Positions 9,871-19,492 of a DNA stretch of 64,000 bases are shown here, one piece after another. The translations under genes were made by a program, and so were the position numbers. Numbering within the stretch: the first letter of the stretch is position 1; each line of letters begins with the position of its first letter. The stretch lies in the NCBI RefSeq assembly GCF_900638685.1, contig NZ_LR134533.1, positions 806,001-870,000 on the forward strand, given 5' to 3'. The notes under the pieces are model-generated. The model had not been told where the DNA came from. It did no database searches and saw only the letters and a program-made list of their open reading frames with translations. This DNA is from Neisseria weaveri (GTDB lineage: Bacteria > Pseudomonadota > Gammaproteobacteria > Burkholderiales > Neisseriaceae).

Positions 9871-11304
9871 TCACGATTGTTGGTTGACACGTTTCAACAA
9901 TCTACTCATCGCCAACACAACTTCTTCAGGTAAGCTCTCTACACGCTCACGCAGCAAGCGTAAAAATTGCTCCAAACGTCCCCATTCTTCACCGCGCTCA
10001 TATAAATCAAACAACATTACATAAAGCTGGGATTCCTCAGGATATTGCAATACAGCTTGCTCAAGTGTGCCAATAGCCTGATCCAATTGACCGTACATCA
10101 ACAATGCTTCAACTTCTTTGATTGCAGCTTCTTCGGGAGACATATCGATTTGGCCGTCTGAAAGATTTTTCTTAACCAAATCTCTATACTTTGCTTTAAC
10201 CTGACGGGAGCTAGGCAACAAATACCCCTTTTCCAAACCGATTTCACGAATCCGCTGTTCGCTCGGACCTTGCTCCAAGTCATCGAAAACTTCATGATAG
10301 CCGAGGCTGTAACCCCAACCCAACATACGTTCTTTAACCTGGCGTCCGTATTGCCCTAAAGAGTAATATAACTTCCATAAATGCTTTGCAAATTGTCCGA
10401 CTTCTTCATGTTGATAATCCAACTTCAAAGCATCAATAATCAGACTGGCAGGCTTGGGAGATTTTTGAATTGCACGATTATATTGCTCTAAAGCTGTCTT
10501 ATAATCCGCTTTATTTTTAAGCAGCTTGACACCTTTTTCCGGCTTCACAAAACCGATGACCGCACTCATTTCTTCTTCGGTAAGAGAATTGATATCTGCT
10601 TTTCCAAGTACAATAGGATTTCTGCTTGCTTCTGCAGCAGGAGCAGCCGAACGGCCATCCACACCGATATTCAACACCGTATTTGCACTTTCCGCTTCTT
10701 CCAAGCCGGTTTTCTCACCGATTTGACGGGCAACTTCTTCAACAGACCACCCTAACTTAGCTTCTGCCAACACCCTTAAAGGAAGATGGGTAGAATCTGC
10801 CGTTAAGCCCGCTTTAACATACTCGGCCAAACCGTCACCAGACAAGATACTCCCATAACGATCCAAAGTATCTGCTAAAAGATCGATATTACCGATGCGC
10901 AAACTCAAACCGATTAATTCGTGCACCAATTTCTCCGGTGCACCGGCAGTCAGGCTGTTTAAATAACCCGATAATGACAACGCAGCTTTATCTTCATAGC
11001 CAAACTGCTTATAAACTTGATACTCTGTCAAAGGATCGACTTCTTGTGCAGAAACGGAAGTGGTGTAGCTGTCGACATTCGCATCACTGCCCCAATTCCA
11101 ATCCTGCCCGTCGTCATCCGACACGGACTGATCCACCTGCTGAGCCCAATCACTGTTATCTTCCCCTTTTTGGACTTTGTGATTTTTCTTGGCAGCTGGT
11201 TTATTTTTTGTATTTTCGGCTTTATTTCCACCCTGCTTGGCGCGCATCAATATCAGCACAACCAGCAATAATATAAATAATGCCAGTAAGAGTGAGTAAT
11301 TCAA
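9871..11304 (-). CDS. membrane-anchored FimV-like TPR protein
   Basis: A 477-residue protein, first gene of the operon. One N-terminal helix (residues 4-21, LLLALFILLLVVLILM) precedes a basic, then acidic linker. The motif DPLTEYQVYKQFGYEDKAAL near residue 90 is the hallmark repeat of the FimV/TPR family. A second set lies at about 265-300 (YKTALEQYNRAIQKSPKP) and a third at about 390-470 (LMYGQLDQAIGTLEQAVLQYP). FimV proteins organise poles and type IV pili in other proteobacteria. There is no LysM domain here, unlike full FimV. A DUS lies inside the gene near 10152. Confidence 0.7.
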   Translation of the reverse strand: MNYSLLLALFILLLVVLILMRAKQGGNKAENTKNKPAAKKNHKVQKGEDNSDWAQQVDQSVSDDDGQDWNWGSDANVDSYTTSVSAQEVDPLTEYQVYKQFGYEDKAALSLSGYLNSLTAGAPEKLVHELIGLSLRIGNIDLLADTLDRYGSILSGDGLAEYVKAGLTADSTHLPLRVLAEAKLGWSVEEVARQIGEKTGLEEAESANTVLNIGVDGRSAAPAAEASRNPIVLGKADINSLTEEEMSAVIGFVKPEKGVKLLKNKADYKTALEQYNRAIQKSPKPASLIIDALKLDYQHEEVGQFAKHLWKLYYSLGQYGRQVKERMLGWGYSLGYHEVFDDLEQGPSEQRIREIGLEKGYLLPSSRQVKAKYRDLVKKNLSDGQIDMSPEEAAIKEVEALLMYGQLDQAIGTLEQAVLQYPEESQLYVMLFDLYERGEEWGRLEQFLRLLRERVESLPEEVVLAMSRLLKRVNQQS

Positions 11305-11490
11305 AAAACATCTCCCGCTAAATATTATTAAGCAAACATTTATTAATCATGCTTCAGCTTTTACTACTTAATCTTATGAAATCAATTATGCACAATATTA
11401 TTCTGACACCGGCTATAAAAGACTCGTTATTATGTTAGCATGTTTTTTTTATTTCTTACATTAAAAACCTTTCCCAAACCAATCAGATAA

Positions 11491-12825
11491 TTAATGCTGC
11501 AATTCAAACCATCCTATCGATTCGACATGAGCGGTTTGAGCAAAAAGATTCATAATTCCGGCTCCTTTAAAGCTGTACCCCTTCCCGACCAAAACAGCGG
11601 CATCTCTGGCAAAAGTACCCGGATTACACGAAATATAAACAATACGCTGCGGCAAATAGGGGGCGTGTAACGCATTGACTACTGCAAATGCGCCACTTCT
11701 GGGAGGATCAAGCAGCATTTTGTCGAACTTTCCCCAAGCAGCTATATCTTTTTCAGTAATTTCAAACAAATCTGCTTTTAAAAATTGCGTATTTGATGAG
11801 CACCGGTTACGTTTGGCATTCTCAACCGCACGCTTGACTAAGTAATCCGCCCCCTCAATTCCGACAACTTGGGCAGCGTATCTGGCTAGCGGCAAACTGA
11901 AATTCCCCAAGCCGCAAAACAAATCTGCCACACGCTCACCCGGCCGGATATCAAGAAGCTTAACCGCCCTGCTGACCATCAATGCATTCGTATGCGGATT
12001 GTTTTGTGTAAAATCCCCCGGCCGGTAAGGCATAACCACATCAAACTCCGGCAAGCTGTAATCCAAATCAGGCATCCGGCTTGGATAAAATGGTTCGGAC
12101 GGGTTATTGCCGATTTGCAGCCAAACCTGCCACTTCTTACCGTTTTGCCTGTTTATTTCATCGGTAAACGTTTTCAAAACACTCAACGATTTTTCAGACG
12201 GCCTCTGTTTAACAGAAATATTCAACACCGTCAGATTGTCTCCGTCCAAAAACTCTATAAATGTAATTAATGTTTTTAAGTTTACCATAAACTGTAAAAC
12301 CATTTTCACATCATGTAAAGATTTTGAAATATGTTTTGGTAAAACGATACAGCTTCCGACATCAACCACATCATGACTTTTCTTCGCTTGAAAACCCAAA
12401 GTCAGTTGGTTTTCTTTACCGACGCGCACTGCCAAACGGCAACGGGAGCGATAATGCCGTGAAAAACCGTAAATTGGCGGCAGTATTTGTTCGGGAAACA
12501 CTTTGCCAATCCGCAACAACTGCTCTTCCATCACCCGTTGTTTATATGCAACCTGCGCCTCATCCGAAGCATGTTGAAGCGCACATCCGCCACATGTATC
12601 AAAATAGCGACAAAACGGTTTCACCCGTTCCGGCGACGGCACAAGTACTTTTTCGACCACCGCTTCATCAAATTGTTTCTTACGTTGCGTTATCCGGCAA
12701 ACTACTTTTTCAGACGGCAATGCCCCTTTAATAAAAACCGTTTTACCGTCCAGTCGGGCAATTCCGCGCCCTTCGTAATCTATAGAAACAACATCTGCTG
12801 TCCGCAGCTCATCTTCAACCGACAT
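11491..12825 (-). CDS. rlmD: 23S rRNA (uracil-1939-C5)-methyltransferase
   Basis: A 444-residue RumA/RlmD-family enzyme that transfers methyl from SAM to U1939 of 23S rRNA. A TRAM domain occupies residues 1-60. The iron-sulfur ligands are in FCRYFDTCGGCALQH (C-x5-C-x2-C) with a fourth Cys in VGSCIVLP. VADLFCGLGNFSLPLA is the SAM-binding motif, LLDPPRSGA the DPPR motif, and VYISCNPGTFARD carries the catalytic Cys. Two DUS lie inside the frame. It is transcribed alone. Confidence 0.95.
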   Translation of the reverse strand: MSVEDELRTADVVSIDYEGRGIARLDGKTVFIKGALPSEKVVCRITQRKKQFDEAVVEKVLVPSPERVKPFCRYFDTCGGCALQHASDEAQVAYKQRVMEEQLLRIGKVFPEQILPPIYGFSRHYRSRCRLAVRVGKENQLTLGFQAKKSHDVVDVGSCIVLPKHISKSLHDVKMVLQFMVNLKTLITFIEFLDGDNLTVLNISVKQRPSEKSLSVLKTFTDEINRQNGKKWQVWLQIGNNPSEPFYPSRMPDLDYSLPEFDVVMPYRPGDFTQNNPHTNALMVSRAVKLLDIRPGERVADLFCGLGNFSLPLARYAAQVVGIEGADYLVKRAVENAKRNRCSSNTQFLKADLFEITEKDIAAWGKFDKMLLDPPRSGAFAVVNALHAPYLPQRIVYISCNPGTFARDAAVLVGKGYSFKGAGIMNLFAQTAHVESIGWFELQH

Positions 12826-12954
12826 TACCGATACATCCTCGAAAGCATTTACCGTTTATCAACAAACGACAACCGAAACGGATATTTTCGCACAAAAAAA
12901 GGGAGTTTAAGGTATGATTTCAGGCTGTTTTAATCACACTACTTTGAATCAACA

Positions 12955-14034
12955 ATGAAATTTTTAGGATTTGGTTTATTTTCGGCGTTATTGGCCGCCA
13001 ACGCTGCTGCAACTACACCCGTGCCCGACGTTTCCCCTGCCGGCTCGGGTCAGCACGTATTTATCAATATTCCCCAGCAGCGTCTGTTTCTCTACACCGA
13101 CGGCAAGCTGACCAAAGCCTATCCTGTTGCCGTAGGCAAAGCGATGACGCAAACCAATTTAGGCGAACACAAAATCGGTCCCAAAGCCTTCAATCCGACT
13201 TGGCACATTCCGAAAAGCATTCAAAAAGAACGCAACGACGGCGTAAAAACCGTCCCGCCCGGCCCGAACAATCCCTTGGGGCCGGTATTTGTCCGTCTCG
13301 GTAATCCGAAACTGGGCTTGGGCATCCACGGAACCAATGCACCGAGCAGCGTTCCCGGCGTCCGCAGCCACGGCTGTGTCCGCATGAAGTCGCCTGACGC
13401 AATGGAATTTGCCAAATCAATCACCACCGGCTCGCCGGCTTCGGTTATCTACCAAATGGCTACGTTAAATGTCGATGCCGACAAAAACTTATGGCTGGCC
13501 GCCTACCGCGACCCGTACAGCAAAAAAAATCTAGATACCGACTCATTGCGTAAAAGTATCGAAGCTTGGGCAAAAGCCAACGGCAAAAAAATCAGTACCA
13601 AGCGCATCAACGCCATTCTTAAAGCCAAAACAGGTTTGGCAAACTGCTTAACCTGTACAGGCAAAACCAAAGCGAAAGCCAAAGGCCCGCTGCAATCATT
13701 GGCTTGGACGCAAGGCCTGTCTTCGTACAGCAAGCCGACTCCTGTTGTCGTTACCCCGCCACCGGTAAAAGACGAAGTATTGCCTGAAGGCAGCGCTATC
13801 GAAGTGGATGCCGGAAACCAAACGCCGGAAGCCCCCGTTACCGCTCCGGTATCCGTACCGACTATTGATACGCCGGCTGTTGACGTACCGGTTTCTCCGC
13901 AAGCAGTTGAATCACCTCTTCAGTCTGTTGCACCGCAAGCTGCTGAAACGGTCGAGCCGGTTTATACCGACGTGACACCGACCGAAGTTCCGGCAACACC
14001 GCGCAGTATTGAACCTGAAGACATCCTGTTCTAA
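12955..14034 (+). CDS. periplasmic L,D-transpeptidase (YkuD family)
   Basis: A 359-residue exported protein with a signal peptide over residues 1-20 (LFSALLAANAAATT). The YkuD domain spans about 33-170. GIHGTNAPSS holds the conserved His125 and RSHGCVRM the catalytic Cys141. The family makes 3-3 peptidoglycan cross-links or attaches proteins to stem peptides; which one applies here cannot be told. Residues 240-359 are a Pro/Val/Glu-rich extension that is probably disordered. No LysM or PG-binding domain is seen. Confidence 0.9.
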   Translation: MKFLGFGLFSALLAANAAATTPVPDVSPAGSGQHVFINIPQQRLFLYTDGKLTKAYPVAVGKAMTQTNLGEHKIGPKAFNPTWHIPKSIQKERNDGVKTVPPGPNNPLGPVFVRLGNPKLGLGIHGTNAPSSVPGVRSHGCVRMKSPDAMEFAKSITTGSPASVIYQMATLNVDADKNLWLAAYRDPYSKKNLDTDSLRKSIEAWAKANGKKISTKRINAILKAKTGLANCLTCTGKTKAKAKGPLQSLAWTQGLSSYSKPTPVVVTPPPVKDEVLPEGSAIEVDAGNQTPEAPVTAPVSVPTIDTPAVDVPVSPQAVESPLQSVAPQAAETVEPVYTDVTPTEVPATPRSIEPEDILF

Positions 14035-14050
14035 ATACTTGGGAACAACG

Positions 14051-14083
14051 TTGAGGCCGTCTGAAATTTTCAGACGGCCTCAA
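14051..14083 (+). terminator. DUS-pair terminator of the L,D-transpeptidase gene
   Basis: TTGAGGCCGTCTGAAA faces its reverse complement, forming a 16-bp stem, 17 bases after the stop codon. It sits between convergent genes and can serve both. Confidence 0.8.
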
Positions 14084-14129
14084 TAATTTCAATCTTATTT
14101 TTATTCGGCTAACGGATTTTCAGACGGCC

Positions 14130-15905
14130 TTAAGCATCCGTATCGTCCACCAAACCTTGGGCCACTTCATCCGGAGAGAAACGCACCGATTGCGGATACG
14201 GGTAAAAATCATCGTAAATACCCTGCATCAAGCGGTCTTTTTTACCTTGCCAGAATTCAGCCGTCAACAAATCACGGTGGTGCTGCAAAAATACCTGCCG
14301 CACGTCCGGCTCACCCAATAAAAACGGCCCGAACTCTTCCGGAAACACATCTCCCTTGTTTACCGGATACCAAACCTCGCCCGACATCTCATACTCGGGA
14401 TTCGGCGCAGGCGGAATCTTGCGGAAATTACAGTCTGTCATATATTCGATTTCGTCATAATCATAGAAAATCACACGACCAAAGCGGGTCATACCGAAGT
14501 TTTTATACAGCATATCGCCCGGGAAAATATTGGCCGAAGCGAGCTCTTTCAACGCATAACCGTAATCGATGACCGCTGCGGCTTTTTCCGCCGGTTTGGC
14601 TTTCTGCATAAACAGATTCAGCGGCTTCAAGCGGTATTCCACATACACATGCTTGATAACGACCCTGTCTTCATCCTCCTCAAACTGACTCGGTGCCAAC
14701 GTGCGCATTTCATTCAAAAATTCTTCATCACAGCGCGACTTCGGCAAAGCCACATTAGAAAACTCCAAAGTGTCCGCCATCCGCCCGACACGATCATGTT
14801 TTTTAACCAACAGATATTTCTGACGCACATATTGCTGATCGAAATCCTTATTCGGCCCGAACTTGTCTTTAATCACCTTAAACACATACGGGAAAGACGG
14901 CAAGGTAAACACGCTCATCACCAAGCCCTTGATACCCGGCGCCAAAATAAACTTATCCTGAGAATATTCCAAATGCTGGGTAAACTCGCGCCACCAAATA
15001 TTCTTACCCTGCTTGTGCAGGCCCACCATCGTATAAAGATCGCCGCGCGAGCGCATCGGCAGCATTTCATGCAGAAAATGGATGTAACCGCTCGGCACAG
15101 GCATGTCCACCAAAAAATAAGCACGGGCAAACGAAAACAGCACCGCAATCTGACGCGTATCAAACAAAGCCGCGTCCACAATCAGACGGCCTTCATCGTC
15201 ATGAACCACCGCCAACGCAAACGGATGGCGCGTACTGCCGTTGATAATACGCCCGAAAATATAAGCACTCTTATTGCGGTAAAAAGCCGAGTTCAACACC
15301 TGCACATGCAGATTCAATTCTTCAGGCGGCCACTCCGTTTGAAAATGCTGTCTGGCCGCACGCAAAATATTGCTGATATCCTTGCCCGCATGAGCAAACG
15401 GCACTTTCCAGTCAAAATGCTGCAAAATATCCCGCAAGCAACCGCGCAAACCCTGGCGGCTGGGATAGAACGAGCAGAAAGTCGGCGGATCCGAATCGAT
15501 ATATTCCGTGCTCGTCGAAGGCTTCACAAAGATAAACTGATTGTTGTAATACTCTTTGGCCAGCAGCTTGGTAGATACCGAATTAAAAAACGTTTCCGCC
15601 AATTCAGGCTGCTTGTGGTTCACCAATAAAGCAATATATTCCTTCTTCGCCGCCGCCCACACATCATCGCTCAAAGCATTCGCCGCATATTCGCGCCGCA
15701 GCAGCTCAGTCGACTCGCGAACACGCTGGTCATACATTTGGATACGCTCGGCAACCAAATCTTGAATACCCTTCCAATTACACTCTTCAAACAACGCCTT
15801 CGCACCGGCTGTGACATCGCGATACATACTGTAATGCTTGTTAAACCCGGCCAACATTGTTTCCGCCACCGCCCTGCCTTGAATCTGGGTCAACTGCTGT
15901 TTCAT
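14130..15905 (-). CDS. aceK: isocitrate dehydrogenase kinase/phosphatase
   Basis: A bifunctional enzyme of about 591 residues that phosphorylates and dephosphorylates isocitrate dehydrogenase and so decides between the TCA cycle and the glyoxylate bypass. The N-terminus AETMLAGFNKHYSMYRDVTA and the kinase part (LAPGIKGLVMSVFTLPSFPYVFKVIKDKFGPNK, shown here only as a region near residue 320; YDYDEIEYMTDCNFRKIP) match AceK along the whole length. Three in-frame ATGs lie within 21 bases; the third, at 15905, has the best-spaced AAAGGA. aceA is in this window at 37.2 kb, not next to it. A DUS is inside the gene near 15183. Confidence 0.95.
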   Translation of the reverse strand: MKQQLTQIQGRAVAETMLAGFNKHYSMYRDVTAGAKALFEECNWKGIQDLVAERIQMYDQRVRESTELLRREYAANALSDDVWAAAKKEYIALLVNHKQPELAETFFNSVSTKLLAKEYYNNQFIFVKPSTSTEYIDSDPPTFCSFYPSRQGLRGCLRDILQHFDWKVPFAHAGKDISNILRAARQHFQTEWPPEELNLHVQVLNSAFYRNKSAYIFGRIINGSTRHPFALAVVHDDEGRLIVDAALFDTRQIAVLFSFARAYFLVDMPVPSGYIHFLHEMLPMRSRGDLYTMVGLHKQGKNIWWREFTQHLEYSQDKFILAPGIKGLVMSVFTLPSFPYVFKVIKDKFGPNKDFDQQYVRQKYLLVKKHDRVGRMADTLEFSNVALPKSRCDEEFLNEMRTLAPSQFEEDEDRVVIKHVYVEYRLKPLNLFMQKAKPAEKAAAVIDYGYALKELASANIFPGDMLYKNFGMTRFGRVIFYDYDEIEYMTDCNFRKIPPAPNPEYEMSGEVWYPVNKGDVFPEEFGPFLLGEPDVRQVFLQHHRDLLTAEFWQGKKDRLMQGIYDDFYPYPQSVRFSPDEVAQGLVDDTDA

Positions 15906-16070
15906 CCTACTCATCCTTTGCATTCGTTTTTTCAGACGGCCTCATCCGCTGCCGTTTCTTATATTTTCATATATATAGAGAGATAAAAAATCCACAATAA
16001 CCTTATGATGTTTTGATGCGTTTGACAAGCCCAAACCCGGCAATGCAACCCACAATATTTGCACGCACAG

Positions 16071-16100
16071 CTTGAATATTTTTCAGACGGCCTTATATAA
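16071..16100 (+). promoter_or_regulatory. sigma-32-like promoter of grpE with a DUS in the spacer
   Basis: CTTGAAT and CCTTATATA are 13 bases apart, close to the heat-shock pattern CTTGAAA-N13-15-CCCCATnT. The spacer contains TTCAGACGGC, the reverse-complement DUS core, which overlaps the first C of the -10 element. Confidence 0.6.
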
Positions 16101-16140
16101 AATCCGAAAAATTTTACCTTACCCCCATAGGAACAACGAC

Positions 16141-16698
16141 ATGACAGACAAAAACCAAAACATCGAAGAAAACGAAGCAGAAACCGTAGAAACCCAAGCA
16201 GAAACCCAAACTGCCGAAGCAGAAGCCGTGCCCCCTTCTTACGAAGAACTCGAAGCCAAAGTAGCCGAACTCGAAGGCATGCTGAAAGACGAACAATTGC
16301 GCGGCTTAGCCAACGAACAAAACTTACGCCGCCGCCACCAAGAAGAAATCGTTGCCGCCCACAAATTCGCCGGCCAAAAATTCGCTGCCGAAATGTTGGT
16401 TGTCAAAGACTATCTGGAAATGGCCCTGCTGGATCAAAGCGGCAATTTCGACGCACTCAAAATGGGCGTGCAAATGACTTTGAACGAATTAAACAAAGCC
16501 TTTGACAACACCCATATCAAAGAAATCAACCCGCAACCGGGCGACAAACTCGATCCGCACCAACACCAAGCCATGCAGACCGTAGAAAGCGAGCAAGAGC
16601 CGAACACCATCGTCAGCGTGATGAAAAAAGGCTACCTGCTGTCAGACCGCGTATTGCGTCCGGCGATGGTAACCGTTGCAAAAGATAACAACGCCTGA
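16141..16698 (+). CDS. grpE: GrpE nucleotide-exchange factor
   Basis: A 185-residue co-chaperone that releases ADP from DnaK. The N-terminal 60 residues are acidic and form part of the long dimer helix (ELEAKVAELEGMLKD). The C-terminal domain has the family block NPQPGDKLDPHQHQAMQTV and ends with GYLLSDRVLRPAMVTVAK. The frame is open upstream to 16072, but the ATG at 16141 has an AGGAAC ribosome site and gives the usual MTDKNQ start. dnaK follows 253 bp later under its own promoter. Confidence 0.95.
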   Translation: MTDKNQNIEENEAETVETQAETQTAEAEAVPPSYEELEAKVAELEGMLKDEQLRGLANEQNLRRRHQEEIVAAHKFAGQKFAAEMLVVKDYLEMALLDQSGNFDALKMGVQMTLNELNKAFDNTHIKEINPQPGDKLDPHQHQAMQTVESEQEPNTIVSVMKKGYLLSDRVLRPAMVTVAKDNNA

Positions 16699-16731
16699 AA
16701 AAACCGCATTGCCCGTTTCATAAAACACATG

Positions 16732-16775
16732 ATTTTCAGACGGCCTCAAGCATAAAGCAAGGCTGTCTGAAAAAT
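16732..16775 (+). terminator. imperfect DUS pair after grpE
   Basis: TTTTCAGACGGCCT and AGGCTGTCTGAAAA face each other with a 13-base loop. One copy carries a C-to-T change, which makes a wobble pair. Possible weak terminator between grpE and dnaK. Confidence 0.5.
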
Positions 16776-16852
16776 TCAAACTGTCTGTTGATAAATAATC
16801 TATCTATATGAATTACATGAAAAATAAATTCATAAAAAAATAGTTATCCACA

Positions 16853-16881
16853 CTTGAAAACCGATAAAACAACCTTATCTA
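16853..16881 (+). promoter_or_regulatory. sigma-32-like promoter of dnaK
   Basis: CTTGAAA (exact -35 consensus) is followed after 13 bases by CCTTATCTA. It lies about 70 bases before the dnaK ATG. Confidence 0.65.
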
Positions 16882-16951
16882 ACAGACCAACGGGGCAGCA
16901 AGCCCGAAGCAACAAACAAATCATTCAAATATTATTAAGGAGCTATAAACA

Positions 16952-18877
16952 ATGGCAAAAGTAATCGGTATCGACTTAGGTACAACCAACTCTTGTTTGG
17001 CGATTTCAGAAAACGGCCAAACCAAAGTAATTGAGAACGCCGAAGGCGCACGCACTACGCCCTCTGTTATCGCTTACCTGGACGGCGGTGAAATTCTGGT
17101 CGGCGCACCTGCCAAACGCCAAGCCGTAACCAACGCCAAAAACACCGTATATGCAGCAAAACGCCTGATCGGCCACAAATTCGACGATAAAGAAGTACAA
17201 CGCGACATCGACTCTATGCCTTTCGAAATCATCAAAGCCGCCAACGGCGACGCATGGGTGAAAGCACAAGGCAAAGAATTATCTCCGCCGCAAATTTCTG
17301 CAGAAGTTCTTCGCAAAATGAAAGAGGCTGCCGAAGCTTACTTGGGCGAAAAAGTAACCGAAGCCGTGATTACCGTTCCGGCCTACTTTAACGACAGCCA
17401 ACGCCAAGCCACCAAAGATGCAGGCCGTATCGCCGGCTTGGACGTTAAACGCATCATCAACGAGCCGACCGCAGCCGCTTTGGCATTCGGTATGGACAAA
17501 GTCAGCGGCGGCGACCGTAAAGTTGCGGTTTACGACTTGGGCGGCGGTACTTTCGATATTTCCATCATCGAAATCGCAGACGTTGACGGCGACAAACAGT
17601 TTGAAGTATTGGCCACCAACGGCGACACTTTCTTGGGCGGTGAAGACTTCGACCAACGCCTGATCGACTACATCATCGACGAGTTCAAGAAAGAACAAGG
17701 CATAGACCTGAAACAAGACGTAATGGCACTGCAACGCCTGAAAGAAGCGGCAGAAAAAGCCAAAATCGAATTGTCCAGCGGCCAACAAACCGAGATCAAC
17801 CTGCCGTACATCACGATGGACGCAACCGGCCCGAAACACTTGGCACTGAAAATCACCCGTGCCAAATTCGAAAGCCTGGTTGAAGACCTGATCAACCGTT
17901 CTATCGAACCTTGCCGCATTGCTTTGAAAGACGCAGGCTTGAGCGCAAGCGATATCAATGACGTGATTCTAGTCGGCGGTCAAAGCCGTATGCCGAAAGT
18001 ACAAGAAGCCGTTAAAGACTTCTTCGGCAAAGAGCCGCGCAAAGACGTGAACCCTGACGAAGCCGTTGCCGTAGGCGCAGCAATTCAAGGCGAAGTATTG
18101 GGCGGCGGCCGCAGCGACGTATTGCTGCTCGACGTAACCCCGCTGTCTTTGGGTATCGAAACCATGGGCGGCGTGATGACCAAGCTGATCCAAAAGAACA
18201 CCACGATTCCGACCAAAGCATCACAAGTGTTCTCAACCGCAGAAGACAACCAGTCTGCCGTAACCATCCATGTATTACAAGGTGAACGCGAACGTGCTTC
18301 TGCCAACAAATCTTTGGGGCAATTCAACTTGGGCGACATCGCACCGGCTCCGCGCGGTATGCCGCAAATCGAAGTAACCTTCGACATTGATGCCAACGGT
18401 ATCCTGCATGTTTCTGCCAAAGACAAAGGTACAGGCAAAGCAGCCAACATTACCATCCAAGGTTCTTCAGGCTTGAGCGAAGAAGAAATCGAACGCATGG
18501 TAAAAGATGCCGAAGCTAACGCCGAAGAAGATAAAAAACTGACCGAATTGGTAGCTTCACGCAACCAAGCCGAAGCCCTGATCCACTCAGTGAAGAAATC
18601 ATTGGGCGAATACGGCGACAAACTGGATGCAGATGAAAAAGCCAAAATCGAGGACGCTTTGAAAGCCGCTGAAGAAGCCGTTAAAGGCGAAGACAAAGCC
18701 GACATCGACGCCAAAGCCGAAGCCCTGGGCGCAGCCAGCCAAAAATTAGGCGAAATGGTTTACGCACAAGCCCAAGCCGAAGCACAAGCAGGCGAAGCTT
18801 CTGCCGAAGAGTCAGCTAAAAAAGACGACGACGTAGTTGATGCGGAATTTGAAGAAGTCAAAGACGACAAGAAATAA
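16952..18877 (+). CDS. dnaK: chaperone DnaK (Hsp70)
   Basis: A 641-residue Hsp70. [14 protein letters not shown] at the N-terminus, [16 protein letters not shown] near residue 195 and the [16 protein letters not shown] block define the ATPase domain. The [18 protein letters not shown] linker leads to the peptide-binding domain and a helical lid. The tail is Ala/Glu-rich and ends in [12 protein letters not shown], the acidic DnaK terminus. A strong AAGGAGC ribosome site precedes the ATG. No dnaJ follows, so dnaJ must be elsewhere. A non-DUS terminator closes the unit. Confidence 0.98.
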   Translation: MAKVIGIDLGTTNSCLAISENGQTKVIENAEGARTTPSVIAYLDGGEILVGAPAKRQAVTNAKNTVYAAKRLIGHKFDDKEVQRDIDSMPFEIIKAANGDAWVKAQGKELSPPQISAEVLRKMKEAAEAYLGEKVTEAVITVPAYFNDSQRQATKDAGRIAGLDVKRIINEPTAAALAFGMDKVSGGDRKVAVYDLGGGTFDISIIEIADVDGDKQFEVLATNGDTFLGGEDFDQRLIDYIIDEFKKEQGIDLKQDVMALQRLKEAAEKAKIELSSGQQTEINLPYITMDATGPKHLALKITRAKFESLVEDLINRSIEPCRIALKDAGLSASDINDVILVGGQSRMPKVQEAVKDFFGKEPRKDVNPDEAVAVGAAIQGEVLGGGRSDVLLLDVTPLSLGIETMGGVMTKLIQKNTTIPTKASQVFSTAEDNQSAVTIHVLQGERERASANKSLGQFNLGDIAPAPRGMPQIEVTFDIDANGILHVSAKDKGTGKAANITIQGSSGLSEEEIERMVKDAEANAEEDKKLTELVASRNQAEALIHSVKKSLGEYGDKLDADEKAKIEDALKAAEEAVKGEDKADIDAKAEALGAASQKLGEMVYAQAQAEAQAGEASAEESAKKDDDVVDAEFEEVKDDKK

Positions 18878-18891
18878 TTGCTGTCTTCGTA

Positions 18892-18923
18892 AAAAGCGCA
18901 AGCATAAAAGCTTGCGCTTTTTT
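18892..18923 (+). terminator. dnaK terminator
   Basis: AAAAGCGCAAGC pairs with GCTTGCGCTTTT across a 6-base loop and runs into T residues. Confidence 0.9.
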
Positions 18924-19430
18924 ATTACCGATACCCGGCTTGAGGCCGTCTGAAAAATTTTAGCCCGATACCGTTCTCACTCGGCCATGATATTTGGAAT
19001 TCATCCTGCATTTCCATGATCTATTCAACCAGCTGTCGTCTGATCCGTATCAGCACAAACCAAAACATCATGCGATCCAAAAGATTACCGCACCGGCCTT
19101 CAGCCAGCTTTCCACCCGATTTACCGAGTCACGATTTATGACTCAAACAAACATCAAACCAAATATAAACCAATAGCAAAGGCCGTCTGAAAATTCAGAC
19201 GGCCTTAAATCCTTTTATCAACCATTATTTTCCAAGTCAAACGACAAAACAGAGCAATAAACCACGCTTCCGCTTCATTTCCCCGCCCAACCAAGCCGGC
19301 TTCTGCAATTTTCACTATCTGCCAACTTTTATCGTTATAGCCAAGCCCATAAATAACGATAACACAATTTAATGTTAAAAGGCCGTCTGAATTTTCAGAC
19401 GGCCTCCAACCTATCTGTGACATATTCAAT
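18924..19430. other. intergenic stretch between dnaK and exbD
   Basis: About 500 bp without a convincing gene. It holds one single DUS near 18942 and two DUS pairs, at 19178-19209 and 19379-19405. The segment between the pairs carries a minus-strand open frame (about 19205-19468) whose N-terminal part is just translated DUS; the rest (YGLGYNDKSWQIVKIAEAGL) might be a gene remnant, but I recognise nothing. Confidence 0.5.
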
Positions 19431-19458
19431 AAAAAAGAGGCAGAATTCCATCTGCCTC
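19431..19458 (-). terminator. terminator of tonB-exbB-exbD
   Basis: GAGGCAGA and TCTGCCTC form a stem 35 bases after exbD, and on the minus strand the stem is followed by six T residues. Confidence 0.85.
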
Positions 19459-19492
19459 TCTTTGCCAATGATATGCACTGTATCTTTTCGAC

